Source: Gracilibacillus dipsosauri (GTDB lineage Bacteria; Bacillota; Bacilli; Bacillales; Amphibacillaceae). Taken from it: 64,000 bases of DNA. Under the pieces are notes generated by a model. That model did no database searches, was not told where the DNA came from, and saw nothing but the letters and a program-made list of their open reading frames with translations. The DNA lies in assembly GCF_003176895.1 (NCBI RefSeq), contig NZ_QGTD01000004.1, positions 248,001 through 312,000 of the forward strand, read 5' to 3'. Both the position numbers and the translations under genes were made by a program. Of the stretch, positions 34,733 to 43,095 are shown piece after piece. Each line of letters opens with the position of its first letter. Position 1 is the first letter of the stretch.

Positions 34733-35572
34733 TTAATTCATAAGGTTTGCCTGTAACAATTTCATCTTATTTATCGCTTCCTCTTTCACTTCTCGCATTG
34801 GTTCTTTTATTAGCTCAAGCCGATCAAACACATCCGGCTTTTCCTGCATAGCTTTGCGCAGACTATGACCAAAACGCATCCGAATCGCTGTCCCAATGTT
34901 TACTTTGCAAAAATGCATTTGACTAATTTGTCGTAAAGCTTTATCGGGTAAGCCAGTCGAACCATGCATGACTAGTGGTTGACGAACAAGCCCTTGAATC
35001 GTTTCAATCAACGGATAATCCACAGAAGCCGATTGTGTCTCCATTCGATGTGTCGTTCCGACCGCGACTGCTAATGCGTCTACCCCTGTTCTTTCCGCAA
35101 ATTCCTTTGCCTCTTGAGGATCTGTTAACCGACCATGGTTCTGTGTCGCATCACTATATCCTACCGATCCGATTTCTCCTTCTACAGAAACGCCAAATCC
35201 ATGACCTAGCTTTACTACATCCTTTGTATTCTTGACATTTTCCTCAAATGGTAAGGCAGATCCATCATACATGACAGAGCTATAGCCTGCTGCGATTGCC
35301 TTTGCCACTGTCTCATAATCCTGCCCATGATCGAGGTGCACCACTACAGGCACACTTGCTTTTTTCGCCATTTTCCCAAGCATGGCTCCGATTACATCAA
35401 TCGGCATATGATGTATCGCGACTTTGTTTGTTGCCAAAATCACAGGTGCACGAAGCTCCTCCGCCGCATCGATTACTGCTTTCGCATCCTCATAACCGAA
35501 TACATTAAAGGCAGGAATCGCACATTTTTTTGCTAAAGCCTGATCTAATAGCTCATTTAAGGTTACTAGCAT
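34733..35572 (-). CDS. iolJ: 6-phospho-5-dehydro-2-deoxy-D-gluconate aldolase
   Basis: A 279-aa class II aldolase that splits DKGP into DHAP and malonic semialdehyde. Zinc and substrate residues are visible in VHLDHGQDYETV, EGEIGSVGYSD, AVAVGTTHRM, VMHGSTGLPD and KVNIGTAIRMRF. Class II fructose-bisphosphate aldolases look alike, but the position between iolC and iolA settles the assignment. Fourteen nt separate it from iolC. Confidence 0.93.
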   Translation of the reverse strand: MLVTLNELLDQALAKKCAIPAFNVFGYEDAKAVIDAAEELRAPVILATNKVAIHHMPIDVIGAMLGKMAKKASVPVVVHLDHGQDYETVAKAIAAGYSSVMYDGSALPFEENVKNTKDVVKLGHGFGVSVEGEIGSVGYSDATQNHGRLTDPQEAKEFAERTGVDALAVAVGTTHRMETQSASVDYPLIETIQGLVRQPLVMHGSTGLPDKALRQISQMHFCKVNIGTAIRMRFGHSLRKAMQEKPDVFDRLELIKEPMREVKEEAINKMKLLQANLMN

Positions 35573-35585
35573 CGTTCATCCACTC

Positions 35586-36578
35586 TCATTCTTTTCTGCT
35601 TGTTTTTAAAAAGGTTTGAATTTCTTCGACAGTTGGCATCGCCTCTGAACAGCTATGCTTAGAAATAACAATCGAGGCAGAAGCACTTCCGAACTCCATG
35701 GCTCGATTTAACTCCCAGCCATTCATTAATCCGTAGATAAAAGACGACGCATAGGCATCTCCTGCTCCAAAGGTTTTTAATACCTTTGTTTTGAAAATAC
35801 CACTTCGCTCTGATTTCCCTTCCTTTGTATAGGCGATCGATCCTGCTTCGCCATGTTTGATTACTACAATTTCGGCAGCATAGTGGAACCATTTTTGTGC
35901 TGTTTGATGATCATCTTGACGGAAGCTCTCAAATTGCTCCATCATATCAAACTCTTCTCGAGTACCAATGATCACATCACATTTTTCCGCTATCAGATTA
36001 TAATAAATCGCTGTTTCCTGCTCATTATTCCAAGTATACGCGCGATAATCTAAATCGAAGAAGACGACTACTCCATGCTTTTTCGCATAATCTAATGCGA
36101 GAAAAACCGCTTCCCGAGAAGGACTTGCCGCCAAGGCTGTCCCTGATATTAATAATGCTTTTGTTTGGCGAATATATTCCTCTGATACATTCGAAGTGTC
36201 TAGCTTAAGATCAGCGACATTATCTCGATACATTAAGATACTACATTCTTCCGGACTTTTTATTTCGGTAAAAGCAAGCCCTGTGACAGCACCCGTATCA
36301 TCAAGGGATAGACCACTTACATCAAGATTGTTTTCCTTCAAGTATTGCTGAATAAAGCGGCCCATCTGATCATCAGACACTTTTCCAATAAATCCACTCT
36401 TTAATCCAAGCCGAGCTGCTCCAATCGCTATATTCGCTGGTGAGCCACCGACATACTTCGTAAACGACGTCGTTTCTTCCATTGGGCGATTAAATTGATC
36501 GGCATTTAAATCAATACAAAGCCTGCCAATCCCGACTAAATCCATGGAGCGATCTGATCGAAAGTCTAAGTGATACAT
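35586..36578 (-). CDS. iolC: 5-dehydro-2-deoxygluconokinase
   Basis: A 330-aa PfkB-family kinase that phosphorylates 5-dehydro-2-deoxy-D-gluconate. It shows the N-terminal PfkB signature YVGGSPANIAIGAARLGLKS and the C-terminal anion-hole motif FGAGDAYASSFIYGL with the catalytic Asp. The PMEETTSFTKYVGGSPA segment is typical of IolC. An AAAGCGCTTAACC site lies in the 36-nt gap after iolB, so an internal promoter or roadblock is possible. Confidence 0.94.
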   Translation of the reverse strand: MYHLDFRSDRSMDLVGIGRLCIDLNADQFNRPMEETTSFTKYVGGSPANIAIGAARLGLKSGFIGKVSDDQMGRFIQQYLKENNLDVSGLSLDDTGAVTGLAFTEIKSPEECSILMYRDNVADLKLDTSNVSEEYIRQTKALLISGTALAASPSREAVFLALDYAKKHGVVVFFDLDYRAYTWNNEQETAIYYNLIAEKCDVIIGTREEFDMMEQFESFRQDDHQTAQKWFHYAAEIVVIKHGEAGSIAYTKEGKSERSGIFKTKVLKTFGAGDAYASSFIYGLMNGWELNRAMEFGSASASIVISKHSCSEAMPTVEEIQTFLKTSRKE

Positions 36579-36597
36579 CCTTATCCTCCTTTTTTGT

Positions 36598-36610
36598 AAA
36601 GCGCTTAACC
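36598..36610 (-). promoter_or_regulatory. AAAGCGCTTAAC operator between iolB and iolC
   Basis: AAAGCGCTTAACC, 12 of 13 identical to the site before iolG, in the intergenic gap. Suggests regulation inside the operon. Confidence 0.55.
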
Positions 36611-36614
36611 TAGT

Positions 36615-37412
36615 CTAAAATAACCACTCATGATCCTTGTCATTATGAAATTTCCATGTTCGCACTGGTCCTGCCATCACATTTAAATAATACGACTCAT
36701 AGCCAGGTACAGATGATACAGGGTGATAACCTTCTGGCACGAGGACGACATCACGATTTTCCACACTCACTGTCTCATCCAAGCTTCTGTCATCATTATA
36801 CACTCGTTGAAACACAAACCCTTGTGATGGATTCACACGATGATAATACGTTTCCTCTAAATAAGACTCTTCTGGTAGATTGTTCTGATCGTGCTTATGT
36901 GGGGGATAGCTCGAGGTATTCCCATCAGGTGTAAAAACCTCCACTACGAGTAAGCTATCCGCTTCTTTTTGCTCAGGTAAAATATGATGAATCCTCCTAC
37001 TCATTTTCCCTGAACCGCGCTCCTCTTGATCAACATCCTTCGGTTCGATTAGCCTTGCTTTGTAATGGGACTTCCCTGGCGCTAAACATACAGCAACCTC
37101 AAGCTTTGTTTTTGCTTCAATCATAAATTGATCCTGATTCGGCACATAAACAGAATATGGAGGAATTTTTTCAAAAATACTCATTCTTTCCCCTATATTC
37201 TCAAAAGTTTGATCCTTTGTTTGCACATCGGCCTTTCCACTAAGAAGTACGATACACACCTCATTTTCATTCGTATCCTTTCTCAAAATCTCCCCTGATG
37301 AGAGCTGATACACTTCAAAGCCTACATACTTCCATCCAGCAGATTCAGGACTGACTCGAATAATATTACCTTCATGATCTTTCGGATGAGGCTTTTGTAA
37401 TAATGAAGCCAT
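36615..37412 (-). CDS. iolB: 5-deoxy-glucuronate isomerase
   Basis: A 265-aa bicupin that isomerises 5-deoxy-glucuronate to 5-dehydro-2-deoxy-gluconate. Metal-site signature SYPPHKHDQNNLPEESYLEE and the later VLVPEGYHPVSSVPGYESYY are typical of IolB. The ATG at 37412 was taken (GGGAGGA 7 nt upstream) over the GTG at 37415. Second gene of the iol operon. Confidence 0.95.
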   Translation of the reverse strand: MASLLQKPHPKDHEGNIIRVSPESAGWKYVGFEVYQLSSGEILRKDTNENEVCIVLLSGKADVQTKDQTFENIGERMSIFEKIPPYSVYVPNQDQFMIEAKTKLEVAVCLAPGKSHYKARLIEPKDVDQEERGSGKMSRRIHHILPEQKEADSLLVVEVFTPDGNTSSYPPHKHDQNNLPEESYLEETYYHRVNPSQGFVFQRVYNDDRSLDETVSVENRDVVLVPEGYHPVSSVPGYESYYLNVMAGPVRTWKFHNDKDHEWLF

Positions 37413-37427
37413 CACGCATTCCTCCCT

Positions 37428-38438
37428 CTATTCAATTTCACTCAGTAGGACTGTACGATTTTCCTTCCATGCCAGCCTTGTCGCAATTGCTAGCCTTTGC
37501 GCTTCTAGTCCATCCTCCCCTGTACAGCTTACTGGTGTTTGATCGATAATCGCTCTAGCGAAAGCTTGAATCTCCCGATAAAAAGCCTGTTTATACCTAT
37601 CTAAAAAGAAATACTTAGGGTGATCCAATGTCACCGACTCCTTTGTTGCAATCTGAACATTTGATTCCCGCTCATTATCCGCCATTACGACACCTTTTTC
37701 GCCAAATACTTCGATCCGTTGATCATACCCATATACCGCTCGCCGACTATTATCGATAACCCCGATCGACCCATCCTCAAATGTCAGGGTAATAATCGCC
37801 GTATCGACATCATCATACTTCTGAAAACATGGATCAACCAAATTAGCAGCAACGACAGATACGGACTCGACTTCATTGGAAGATAAATACCTGATCATAT
37901 CAAAATCATGGATCGTCATATCGATAAACATACCGCCAGATGATTGAATATACGCCTCGCTCGGAGGTTCAGGATCTCGTGAGGTAATTTTAATAATATG
38001 AGGCCTGCCAATCTTCCCTGCTGATACAGCTTCATATACCTTGCTGAAATGTGTATCAAATCTCCTATTGAAGCCGATTTGTAAATGAACACCTGCTTCC
38101 TTCACCTTTCGCAAAGCAGCCTTTGTTTCTTCTAGACTAAAGCTAATAGGCTTCTCACAAAAAATATGTTTTCCTGCTTGTGCACACTTTTCGATATAGT
38201 AGCAATGTGTATCTGTAGAGGAACAGATAAATATTGCATCCATTTCTTCATCCTCTATAAGGATAGATGGGTCTGTTGTTATCACCGGAACATGCTTCTC
38301 CATCATGGACCCTTTCAAATGGTCGATTTCAATATCACAAATACCTTTCAACTCAATGGAGGACATACTCATGATATATTCGGCATGTAATTGTCCAATT
38401 CTCCCGGCACCAATAATTCCTACTGTCATATCCGCCAT
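37428..38438 (-). CDS. iolG: Inositol 2-dehydrogenase (Gfo/Idh/MocA family)
   Basis: A 336-aa NAD(H)-dependent dehydrogenase that oxidises myo-inositol to 2-keto-myo-inositol. Rossmann motif VGIIGAGRIGQLHAEY, the EKPISFSLEE catalytic Lys segment and GGMFIDMTIHDFDMIRY with the catalytic Asp/His are present. The ATG at 38438 follows AAAGGAG; the frame open to 38471 has none. It is the first gene of the iol operon, with two operator-like sites in its promoter region. Confidence 0.93.
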   Translation of the reverse strand: MADMTVGIIGAGRIGQLHAEYIMSMSSIELKGICDIEIDHLKGSMMEKHVPVITTDPSILIEDEEMDAIFICSSTDTHCYYIEKCAQAGKHIFCEKPISFSLEETKAALRKVKEAGVHLQIGFNRRFDTHFSKVYEAVSAGKIGRPHIIKITSRDPEPPSEAYIQSSGGMFIDMTIHDFDMIRYLSSNEVESVSVVAANLVDPCFQKYDDVDTAIITLTFEDGSIGVIDNSRRAVYGYDQRIEVFGEKGVVMADNERESNVQIATKESVTLDHPKYFFLDRYKQAFYREIQAFARAIIDQTPVSCTGEDGLEAQRLAIATRLAWKENRTVLLSEIE

Positions 38439-38482
38439 AGCATATACTCCTTTAATCAAGATGACCAACATTTTACGAAAAG

Positions 38483-38495
38483 AAAACGCTTAACT
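38483..38495 (-). promoter_or_regulatory. Operator-like site proximal to iolG
   Basis: AAAACGCTTAACT, one base from the consensus AAAGCGCTTAACT, 45 nt upstream of the iolG start. Confidence 0.6.
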
Positions 38496-38549
38496 TTTTT
38501 AAAAAAAATAAATGGAATTGCTTTTTGTTTAATATGCTCTTTTTTAGGG

Positions 38550-38562
38550 AAAGCGCTTAACT
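38550..38562 (-). promoter_or_regulatory. Operator-like site distal to iolG
   Basis: AAAGCGCTTAACT, 67 bp (about six helical turns) from the proximal site, a spacing suited to cooperative or looping repression. Identical to the site at 29086. Confidence 0.65.
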
Positions 38563-38732
38563 AATATCATCATAATATTTTATGGAGGTGTAGTCAACAG
38601 TTATGAAATTATTTTTTATGGATAATTAACACTTCTATTGGTTAAAAGTAGTGTTGCAACTAAGTTTTACTACTTGAAAAATTATACAATAGCTAGTAGA
38701 CTATTTAAAGTGCTCGCTTATAAATGAATAAT

Positions 38733-38834
38733 ACCTGTATAACCTCAGAATATGGCGTGAGGGTCTCTACCAGGAACCGTAAAATCCTGATTACAGAAAA
38801 TGAATGATTCGTTTTCTGTAATCAGGATTTTTTT
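38733..38834 (+). ncRNA. Adenine-type purine riboswitch with terminator
   Basis: The purine aptamer core is readable: P1 CTGTA (38735-39) with TACAG (38792-96), then AATATGGCGTGAGGGTCTCT, ACCAGGAACCGTAAAAT and CCTGATTACAG. The key pyrimidine is T in GATTA (C in guanine switches), which indicates adenine. A 20-bp terminator (38781-38800 with 38812-38831, then T-run) shares the aptamer's 3' strand, so binding should prevent termination, as in pbuE of Bacillus subtilis. Confidence 0.9.
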
Positions 38835-38878
38835 ATATTTCCTAAAAAATTTTTACTAGAAAGGACGTAAAACAAAAT

Positions 38879-40075
38879 ATGAATGTCAAAGTTTTCATAC
38901 TAGCATTATCCACTGTTGCAGTTGGACTAGTTGAATTAATTATTGGTGGCATCCTTCCAACTATTGCAGATGATTTAAATATCTCCTTAAGCTCAGCAGG
39001 ACAACTCATCACGATTTTTGCACTTATTTATGCTGTATCCGGCCCTGTGCTATTAGTCTTAACTAGCAAAATGGAGCGAAAGAAATTATATCTCCTATCT
39101 CTATCTGTTTTCTTCATAGGTAATATCATGACCTATTTCAGTCCGAATTTTACCTTTATGATGATTGCAAGAGTTATCACCGCAATGAGTACAGCACTTA
39201 TCGTTGTACTGTCCTTAACGATAGCTGCAAAAGTTGTTTCACCAGCACACCGAGCAAAGGCTCTAGGCCTCATTTATATGGGCATTAGTTCCTCGCTTGT
39301 CATGGGCGTGCCACTGGGAATTCTGATTTCCGATAAATTTGGCTGGCGTATTATTTTTCTCGGGATTGCTATTTTATCGATAGGTTCCTTTGTGCTTATT
39401 TCGATCTTCTTGGAGCGGTTATCTGGGGAAAACACGGTTCCACTTTCACAACAATTAAAGGCAGTGAGCAGCTTAAAGATAGGTAGTGCACATCTTGCAA
39501 CCATGTTTATGCTAGCAGGACATTACACACTTTATGCGTACTTCACTCCATTTTTAGAAACGGAACTTCAGCTAAATTCAAGTTGGATCAGTATCTGTTA
39601 TCTATTATTTGGAATTGCAGCGGTAAGTGGTGGAGCATTCGGAGGGGCTCTTTCCGATTCGATGGGAGCTCAAAAAAGTATCATTGTCGTTATTTTTTCT
39701 TTTGCTGTCGTGTTATTCCTCTTACCATTCACTACTTTTTCGCTTATTGTATTTATACCAATTATGATGATTTGGGCTGCGTTAAGCTGGAGTTTAGCTC
39801 CTCCACAACAAAGCTATTTGATTCAAACTGATCCTGCTACATCGGATATTCAACAAAGCTTTAATAATTCAGCCTTGCAAGTAGGTATTTCGATTGGATC
39901 AGGTTTTGGGGGTATTGTGTTAAGTCAAACTGGTACTGTAGCTCATACGTCTTGGTTTGGTGGGGTTCTTATCATCGTATCTTTAGGGTGTGCTGTTTTT
40001 TCTTTAACAAGGAAAACGACTGCAAGAGAAAATAATCGTGCGACCATAGCTTTGCAAAATCAAATGAATGATTAA
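38879..40075 (+). CDS. pbuE: Purine efflux MFS transporter PbuE
   Basis: A 398-aa major facilitator with twelve helices. It follows Bacillus subtilis PbuE closely in recalled motifs: VGLVELIIGGILP, SAGQLITIFALIYAVSGP, MGVPLGILISDKFGWRIIFLG, AGHYTLYAYFTPFLE and SWSLAPPQQSYLI. It exports adenine, hypoxanthine or base analogues. The adenine riboswitch just upstream supports the assignment and implies induction by adenine. Ribosome site AGAAAGGA lies 13 nt before ATG. Confidence 0.93.
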   Translation: MNVKVFILALSTVAVGLVELIIGGILPTIADDLNISLSSAGQLITIFALIYAVSGPVLLVLTSKMERKKLYLLSLSVFFIGNIMTYFSPNFTFMMIARVITAMSTALIVVLSLTIAAKVVSPAHRAKALGLIYMGISSSLVMGVPLGILISDKFGWRIIFLGIAILSIGSFVLISIFLERLSGENTVPLSQQLKAVSSLKIGSAHLATMFMLAGHYTLYAYFTPFLETELQLNSSWISICYLLFGIAAVSGGAFGGALSDSMGAQKSIIVVIFSFAVVLFLLPFTTFSLIVFIPIMMIWAALSWSLAPPQQSYLIQTDPATSDIQQSFNNSALQVGISIGSGFGGIVLSQTGTVAHTSWFGGVLIIVSLGCAVFSLTRKTTARENNRATIALQNQMND

Positions 40076-40094
40076 CCGAAGCGAAAATAGTAGA

Positions 40095-40545
40095 AGACAG
40101 CCTAGAAAATGGACTTCCTACACCTTTTTCCTCAGCTTTTGGCAGCATGCGCTCTAAGGCATGCTCATGCTGTAAAAGCGTGGATTGAGTGGCAGATAAG
40201 CCGACATTAAGCTGAGCTTCTTCCAGATCCATCACTAGTTCCATAGGTTCGGTTGTATTGACCCCAACTCCCATGATTTGATCACCCCCTCTTCACGAAG
40301 GGGGCTTAAGATACGAAAGGCGCCATTTCAAACTTCATCAAATTTTGTAATCCATTCATCTCTATGGGGATTAAGCGAAACATCATGAACGAAGACCATA
40401 TCTAAATGACCTGTGTTAAGACGATCTAAATTTTGCTCGGTCGATTTCATGGTAGCTTCCTCTGTATAAGCTGTTATTACTTTATTTTGACGGCCATCCT
40501 CAAATATTCCCTCTTTTTCAACATAGCGTTTTTCTACATGAGGTT
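40095..40545 (-). pseudogene. Decayed D-threo-aldose-dehydrogenase-type aldo/keto reductase
   Basis: Two minus-strand pieces of one gene. Upstream piece (about 40328-40545): RYVEKEGIFEDGRQNKVITA then NLDRLNTGHLDMVFVHDV, ending at a TGA. Downstream piece (about 40095-40274): GVGVNTTEPMELVMDLEEA, LLQHEHALERMLPKAEEKGV. About 54 nt of unrelated DNA with a CCCCCTCTTCACGAAGGGGG-like hairpin separates them. Start, cofactor tail and continuity are lost, so the gene is dead. Confidence 0.7.
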
Positions 40546-40559
40546 AGCAATTTCCCTCA

Positions 40560-42008
40560 CTATCCTACTCTTAACTGCGAATCTTCACGAGTGCTAGCTC
40601 TTTTATGTTTAATAAGTTGCGATACAAACCAAGCAAGTACAGCCAACCAAATAACCATTCCTAAAACCAGAGAAATACCATAGTCTAGGTTATAGCTTTC
40701 TGGTGCATAGAAGAAATACGTACTTACTACCGCTGTCATGAACAAAGCGGGAATACTGCAGATCCAATGAAACTTGTTATTTTTTACTAAATACATGGTT
40801 GCTGTCCACAACATCACCGCAGCAACAATCTGATTCGAGCCCCCAACATAACGCCAGAGGAAGCTATAATCAATCGTCATTAGATATAGTGTTGCACCAG
40901 TCACAGGTATGGTAAGTAAAGCTAATTTCTTTTTCCCATTAAAATCTTTCTTCGTCAGTTGGGTTAACATTTCCGCCAACATCATTCTGGAAGAACGTAA
41001 TGCCGTATCACCCGTGGTAATTGGGAGAACAACAATACCTAAAATGGCGATGAATCCGCCAAATGCACCTAACGTGATTATACTGATTTCATTAACCACT
41101 CCCGCTGGACCTCCTGCTGTAAGTGCTGATTGTAATGCACCCGTACTACCAAAAAAGGTCATCCCTGCTGCTGCCCAAACCATAGCAATAATGCCTTCAC
41201 CAATCATTGCTCCATAAAATACTTTTCTACCTTCACTTTCTTTTCTTAAAGTTCGAGCTAAAATTGGACTTTGTGTACTATGAAATCCAGAAATCGCTCC
41301 ACAAGATATGGTTACCATTAACAATGGCCAAATAGGCATTTCCCCAGGGTGTAAATTGCTTAATGTTAAATTTGGAATGGGATGATCAAAAAAGAAGAAC
41401 ATTCCAATACCGATTGATACAGCCATAAAAATTAAGATAGCTCCAAATATAGGATAGACTCTTCCGATTATTTTATTAATTGGTAGAATCGCCGCAAGTA
41501 TAAGATACGCGAAAATGATCACCAACCAAGTCGTCGTGTTAAGTGGTGTTATTTGTGTTAATAACTGGGCAGGCGCTGCCGTAAAAGCTGCTGCTACCAA
41601 CACCATTAAAATAATTGAAACAATCGTCGTAAAGAATTTCATTTTACCGCCCAAATATTTACCGACAAGTGTCGGAAATTGAGCTCCATTATGTCTAAGC
41701 GATATCATCCCTGAAAAGTAATCATGTACCGCCCCAGCAAAAATACAACCAATAACAATCCATATAAATGCGACTGGACCATATAGTGCGCCCATTATTG
41801 CACCAAATATCGGGCCGGTTCCAGCGATATTTAATAGCTGAATCAAACTCGCTTTCCACCAACTCATTGGCATATAATCAAGACCATCGTTGTTTGTATA
41901 GGCAGGTGTTGCATTCTGGTCATTAATGCCAAAAATTCGTTCAACCACCTTCCCGTAAACAATGTAGCCAACAATTAACAATACAATAGATGCTATAAAA
42001 GTAACCAC
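40560..42008 (-). CDS. cstA: CstA-family carbon starvation / peptide or pyruvate transporter
   Basis: A 482-aa polytopic carrier of the short CstA group (YjiY-type relatives import pyruvate or peptides). Signature stretches DYMPMSWWKASLIQLLNIAG, GPIFGAIMGALYGP, GAVHDYFSGMISLRHNGAQ and SGFHSTQSPILARTL are clear. About 13-14 membrane helices. The start is GTG with GGGAGGG upstream. Monocistronic; likely induced by carbon limitation by analogy. Confidence 0.88.
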   Translation of the reverse strand: MVTFIASIVLLIVGYIVYGKVVERIFGINDQNATPAYTNNDGLDYMPMSWWKASLIQLLNIAGTGPIFGAIMGALYGPVAFIWIVIGCIFAGAVHDYFSGMISLRHNGAQFPTLVGKYLGGKMKFFTTIVSIILMVLVAAAFTAAPAQLLTQITPLNTTTWLVIIFAYLILAAILPINKIIGRVYPIFGAILIFMAVSIGIGMFFFFDHPIPNLTLSNLHPGEMPIWPLLMVTISCGAISGFHSTQSPILARTLRKESEGRKVFYGAMIGEGIIAMVWAAAGMTFFGSTGALQSALTAGGPAGVVNEISIITLGAFGGFIAILGIVVLPITTGDTALRSSRMMLAEMLTQLTKKDFNGKKKLALLTIPVTGATLYLMTIDYSFLWRYVGGSNQIVAAVMLWTATMYLVKNNKFHWICSIPALFMTAVVSTYFFYAPESYNLDYGISLVLGMVIWLAVLAWFVSQLIKHKRASTREDSQLRVG

Positions 42009-42342
42009 CGCTGAACCCTCCCTTTATTTGAAAAGTAGTATTATAATAATATAGTATAGGAGGAAAAAGCAATGTTATTTCGAAATTTTCAGATACTTTT
42101 TCCGAATCTCCTTTACTTGTGGTGCAGTTATGCGTATCAAATTTAAAGGTAGTTCTTATTTTAATGAAGACAAATGAAAGGGATGGGGGTGTCTCCATCC
42201 TTTTTCTTATAAAAAACCCATTTTATCCAATGGACGAGACAACTAGAGGAGCGTTTCAAAAAGTACAACTTTGTGACTTCTTTTCGGGATATTCTAAGAA
42301 GTTTTTAAATCTATAGAGAACGAACTATATTTCGAATAAAAA
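42009..42342. other. 334-nt intergenic region
   Basis: No gene. It contains a terminator-like hairpin (AAAGGGATGG with CCATCCTTTT, about 42177-42205, one mismatch, followed by T) and the promoter of cstA. A minus-strand frame across 41941-42198 is mostly AT-rich noise. Confidence 0.45.
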
Positions 42343-42966
42343 TTAATCAAAAAACAAATAAAAATTATACGCTAAATAGACAGCCATCCCCCAAATAATC
42401 ATTGCTGAAATTTGATTCACTCGCTTTAACAGCATCCCACTGTTTCCAAGCTTCCCAATCTTGCTACCTAAAATTGCTAATAGGAAAAACCAAATCCAAG
42501 AAACTACTATACATGCAACAGTAAAGAGCAGTTTTTCATGACCAGTGTAAGCAAGAGAGCTAGTCCCAATCACACCAACCGTATCTAGAATAGCATGTGG
42601 ATTAAATATAGATACCGAAGCAGCAAAAGTAACCTGTCGCTTTAAAGAAAAAGGGTGTTGCTCTTCCGTGTTCGTTGCTTCTGGACTACTTCTCCACATC
42701 ACAAATCCCATATAGATTAAAAAGATACATCCAACTAAAAATAACAAAGTCGAGAGCCACTCCACATTAAATACCACGACCGATATCCCTCTGACAGCCA
42801 TAAAGATAAGGATCGTATCACAAATCCCCGCCGTAATGATAGCAGGAAAAGCATCTATGAATTTCTTATGTGTTGCCCCTTGGTTAAAAATAAATACATT
42901 TTGGACTCCTAATGGTAAGATGAGCCCAAACGCTAAAATGATTCCATGAATAAGTGCCTGCATTTT
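42343..42966 (-). CDS. LysE/ArgO-type amino acid exporter
   Basis: A 207-aa exporter with six helices: LILPLGVQNVFIFNQGATHK at the N-terminus, FNPHAILDTVGVIGT (the LysE 'NP-hA' motif) in the middle and IWGMAVYLAYNFYLF at the end. Exports basic amino acids or similar. The ATG at 42966 follows GGGGGAT. It is divergent from a MocR-type regulator, and the shared spacer contains two direct repeats that the regulator probably binds. Confidence 0.9.
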   Translation of the reverse strand, partial: KMQALIHGIILAFGLILPLGVQNVFIFNQGATHKKFIDAFPAIITAGICDTILIFMAVRGISVVVFNVEWLSTLLFLVGCIFLIYMGFVMWRSSPEATNTEEQHPFSLKRQVTFAASVSIFNPHAILDTVGVIGTSSLAYTGHEKLLFTVACIVVSWIWFFLLAILGSKIGKLGNSGMLLKRVNQISAMIIWGMAVYLAYNFYLFFD

Positions 42967-43011
42967 TTCATCCCCCAACTTTTTCTTCTAGCATACTTCC
43001 TATGTTTTAAG

Positions 43012-43059
43012 ATGTCTTCAACCAATTGGATGGTAATTGACCCAACCAATTTGATAGTA
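43012..43059 (+). promoter_or_regulatory. MocR operator-like element, copy 2 (tandem repeats)
   Basis: Two direct repeats, CAACCAATTGGATGGTA (43019-43035) and CAACCAATTTGATAGTA (43043-43059), have a 24-bp period; ATGTCTTCAAC overlaps the first. MocR regulators usually bind direct repeats. Confidence 0.65.
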
Positions 43060-43095
43060 TAGAAAGAAAGTACAAATAAGATAGAGGGGTCCCTT

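Noticed and set aside
35296-35536. Two overlapping antisense frames in iolJ
   Set aside because: Shadow frames of a conserved aldolase; His/Pro/Leu-rich and without ribosome sites.
42119-42316. 65-aa plus-strand frame near the LysE gene
   Set aside because: Contains a terminator-like hairpin and lacks a ribosome site.
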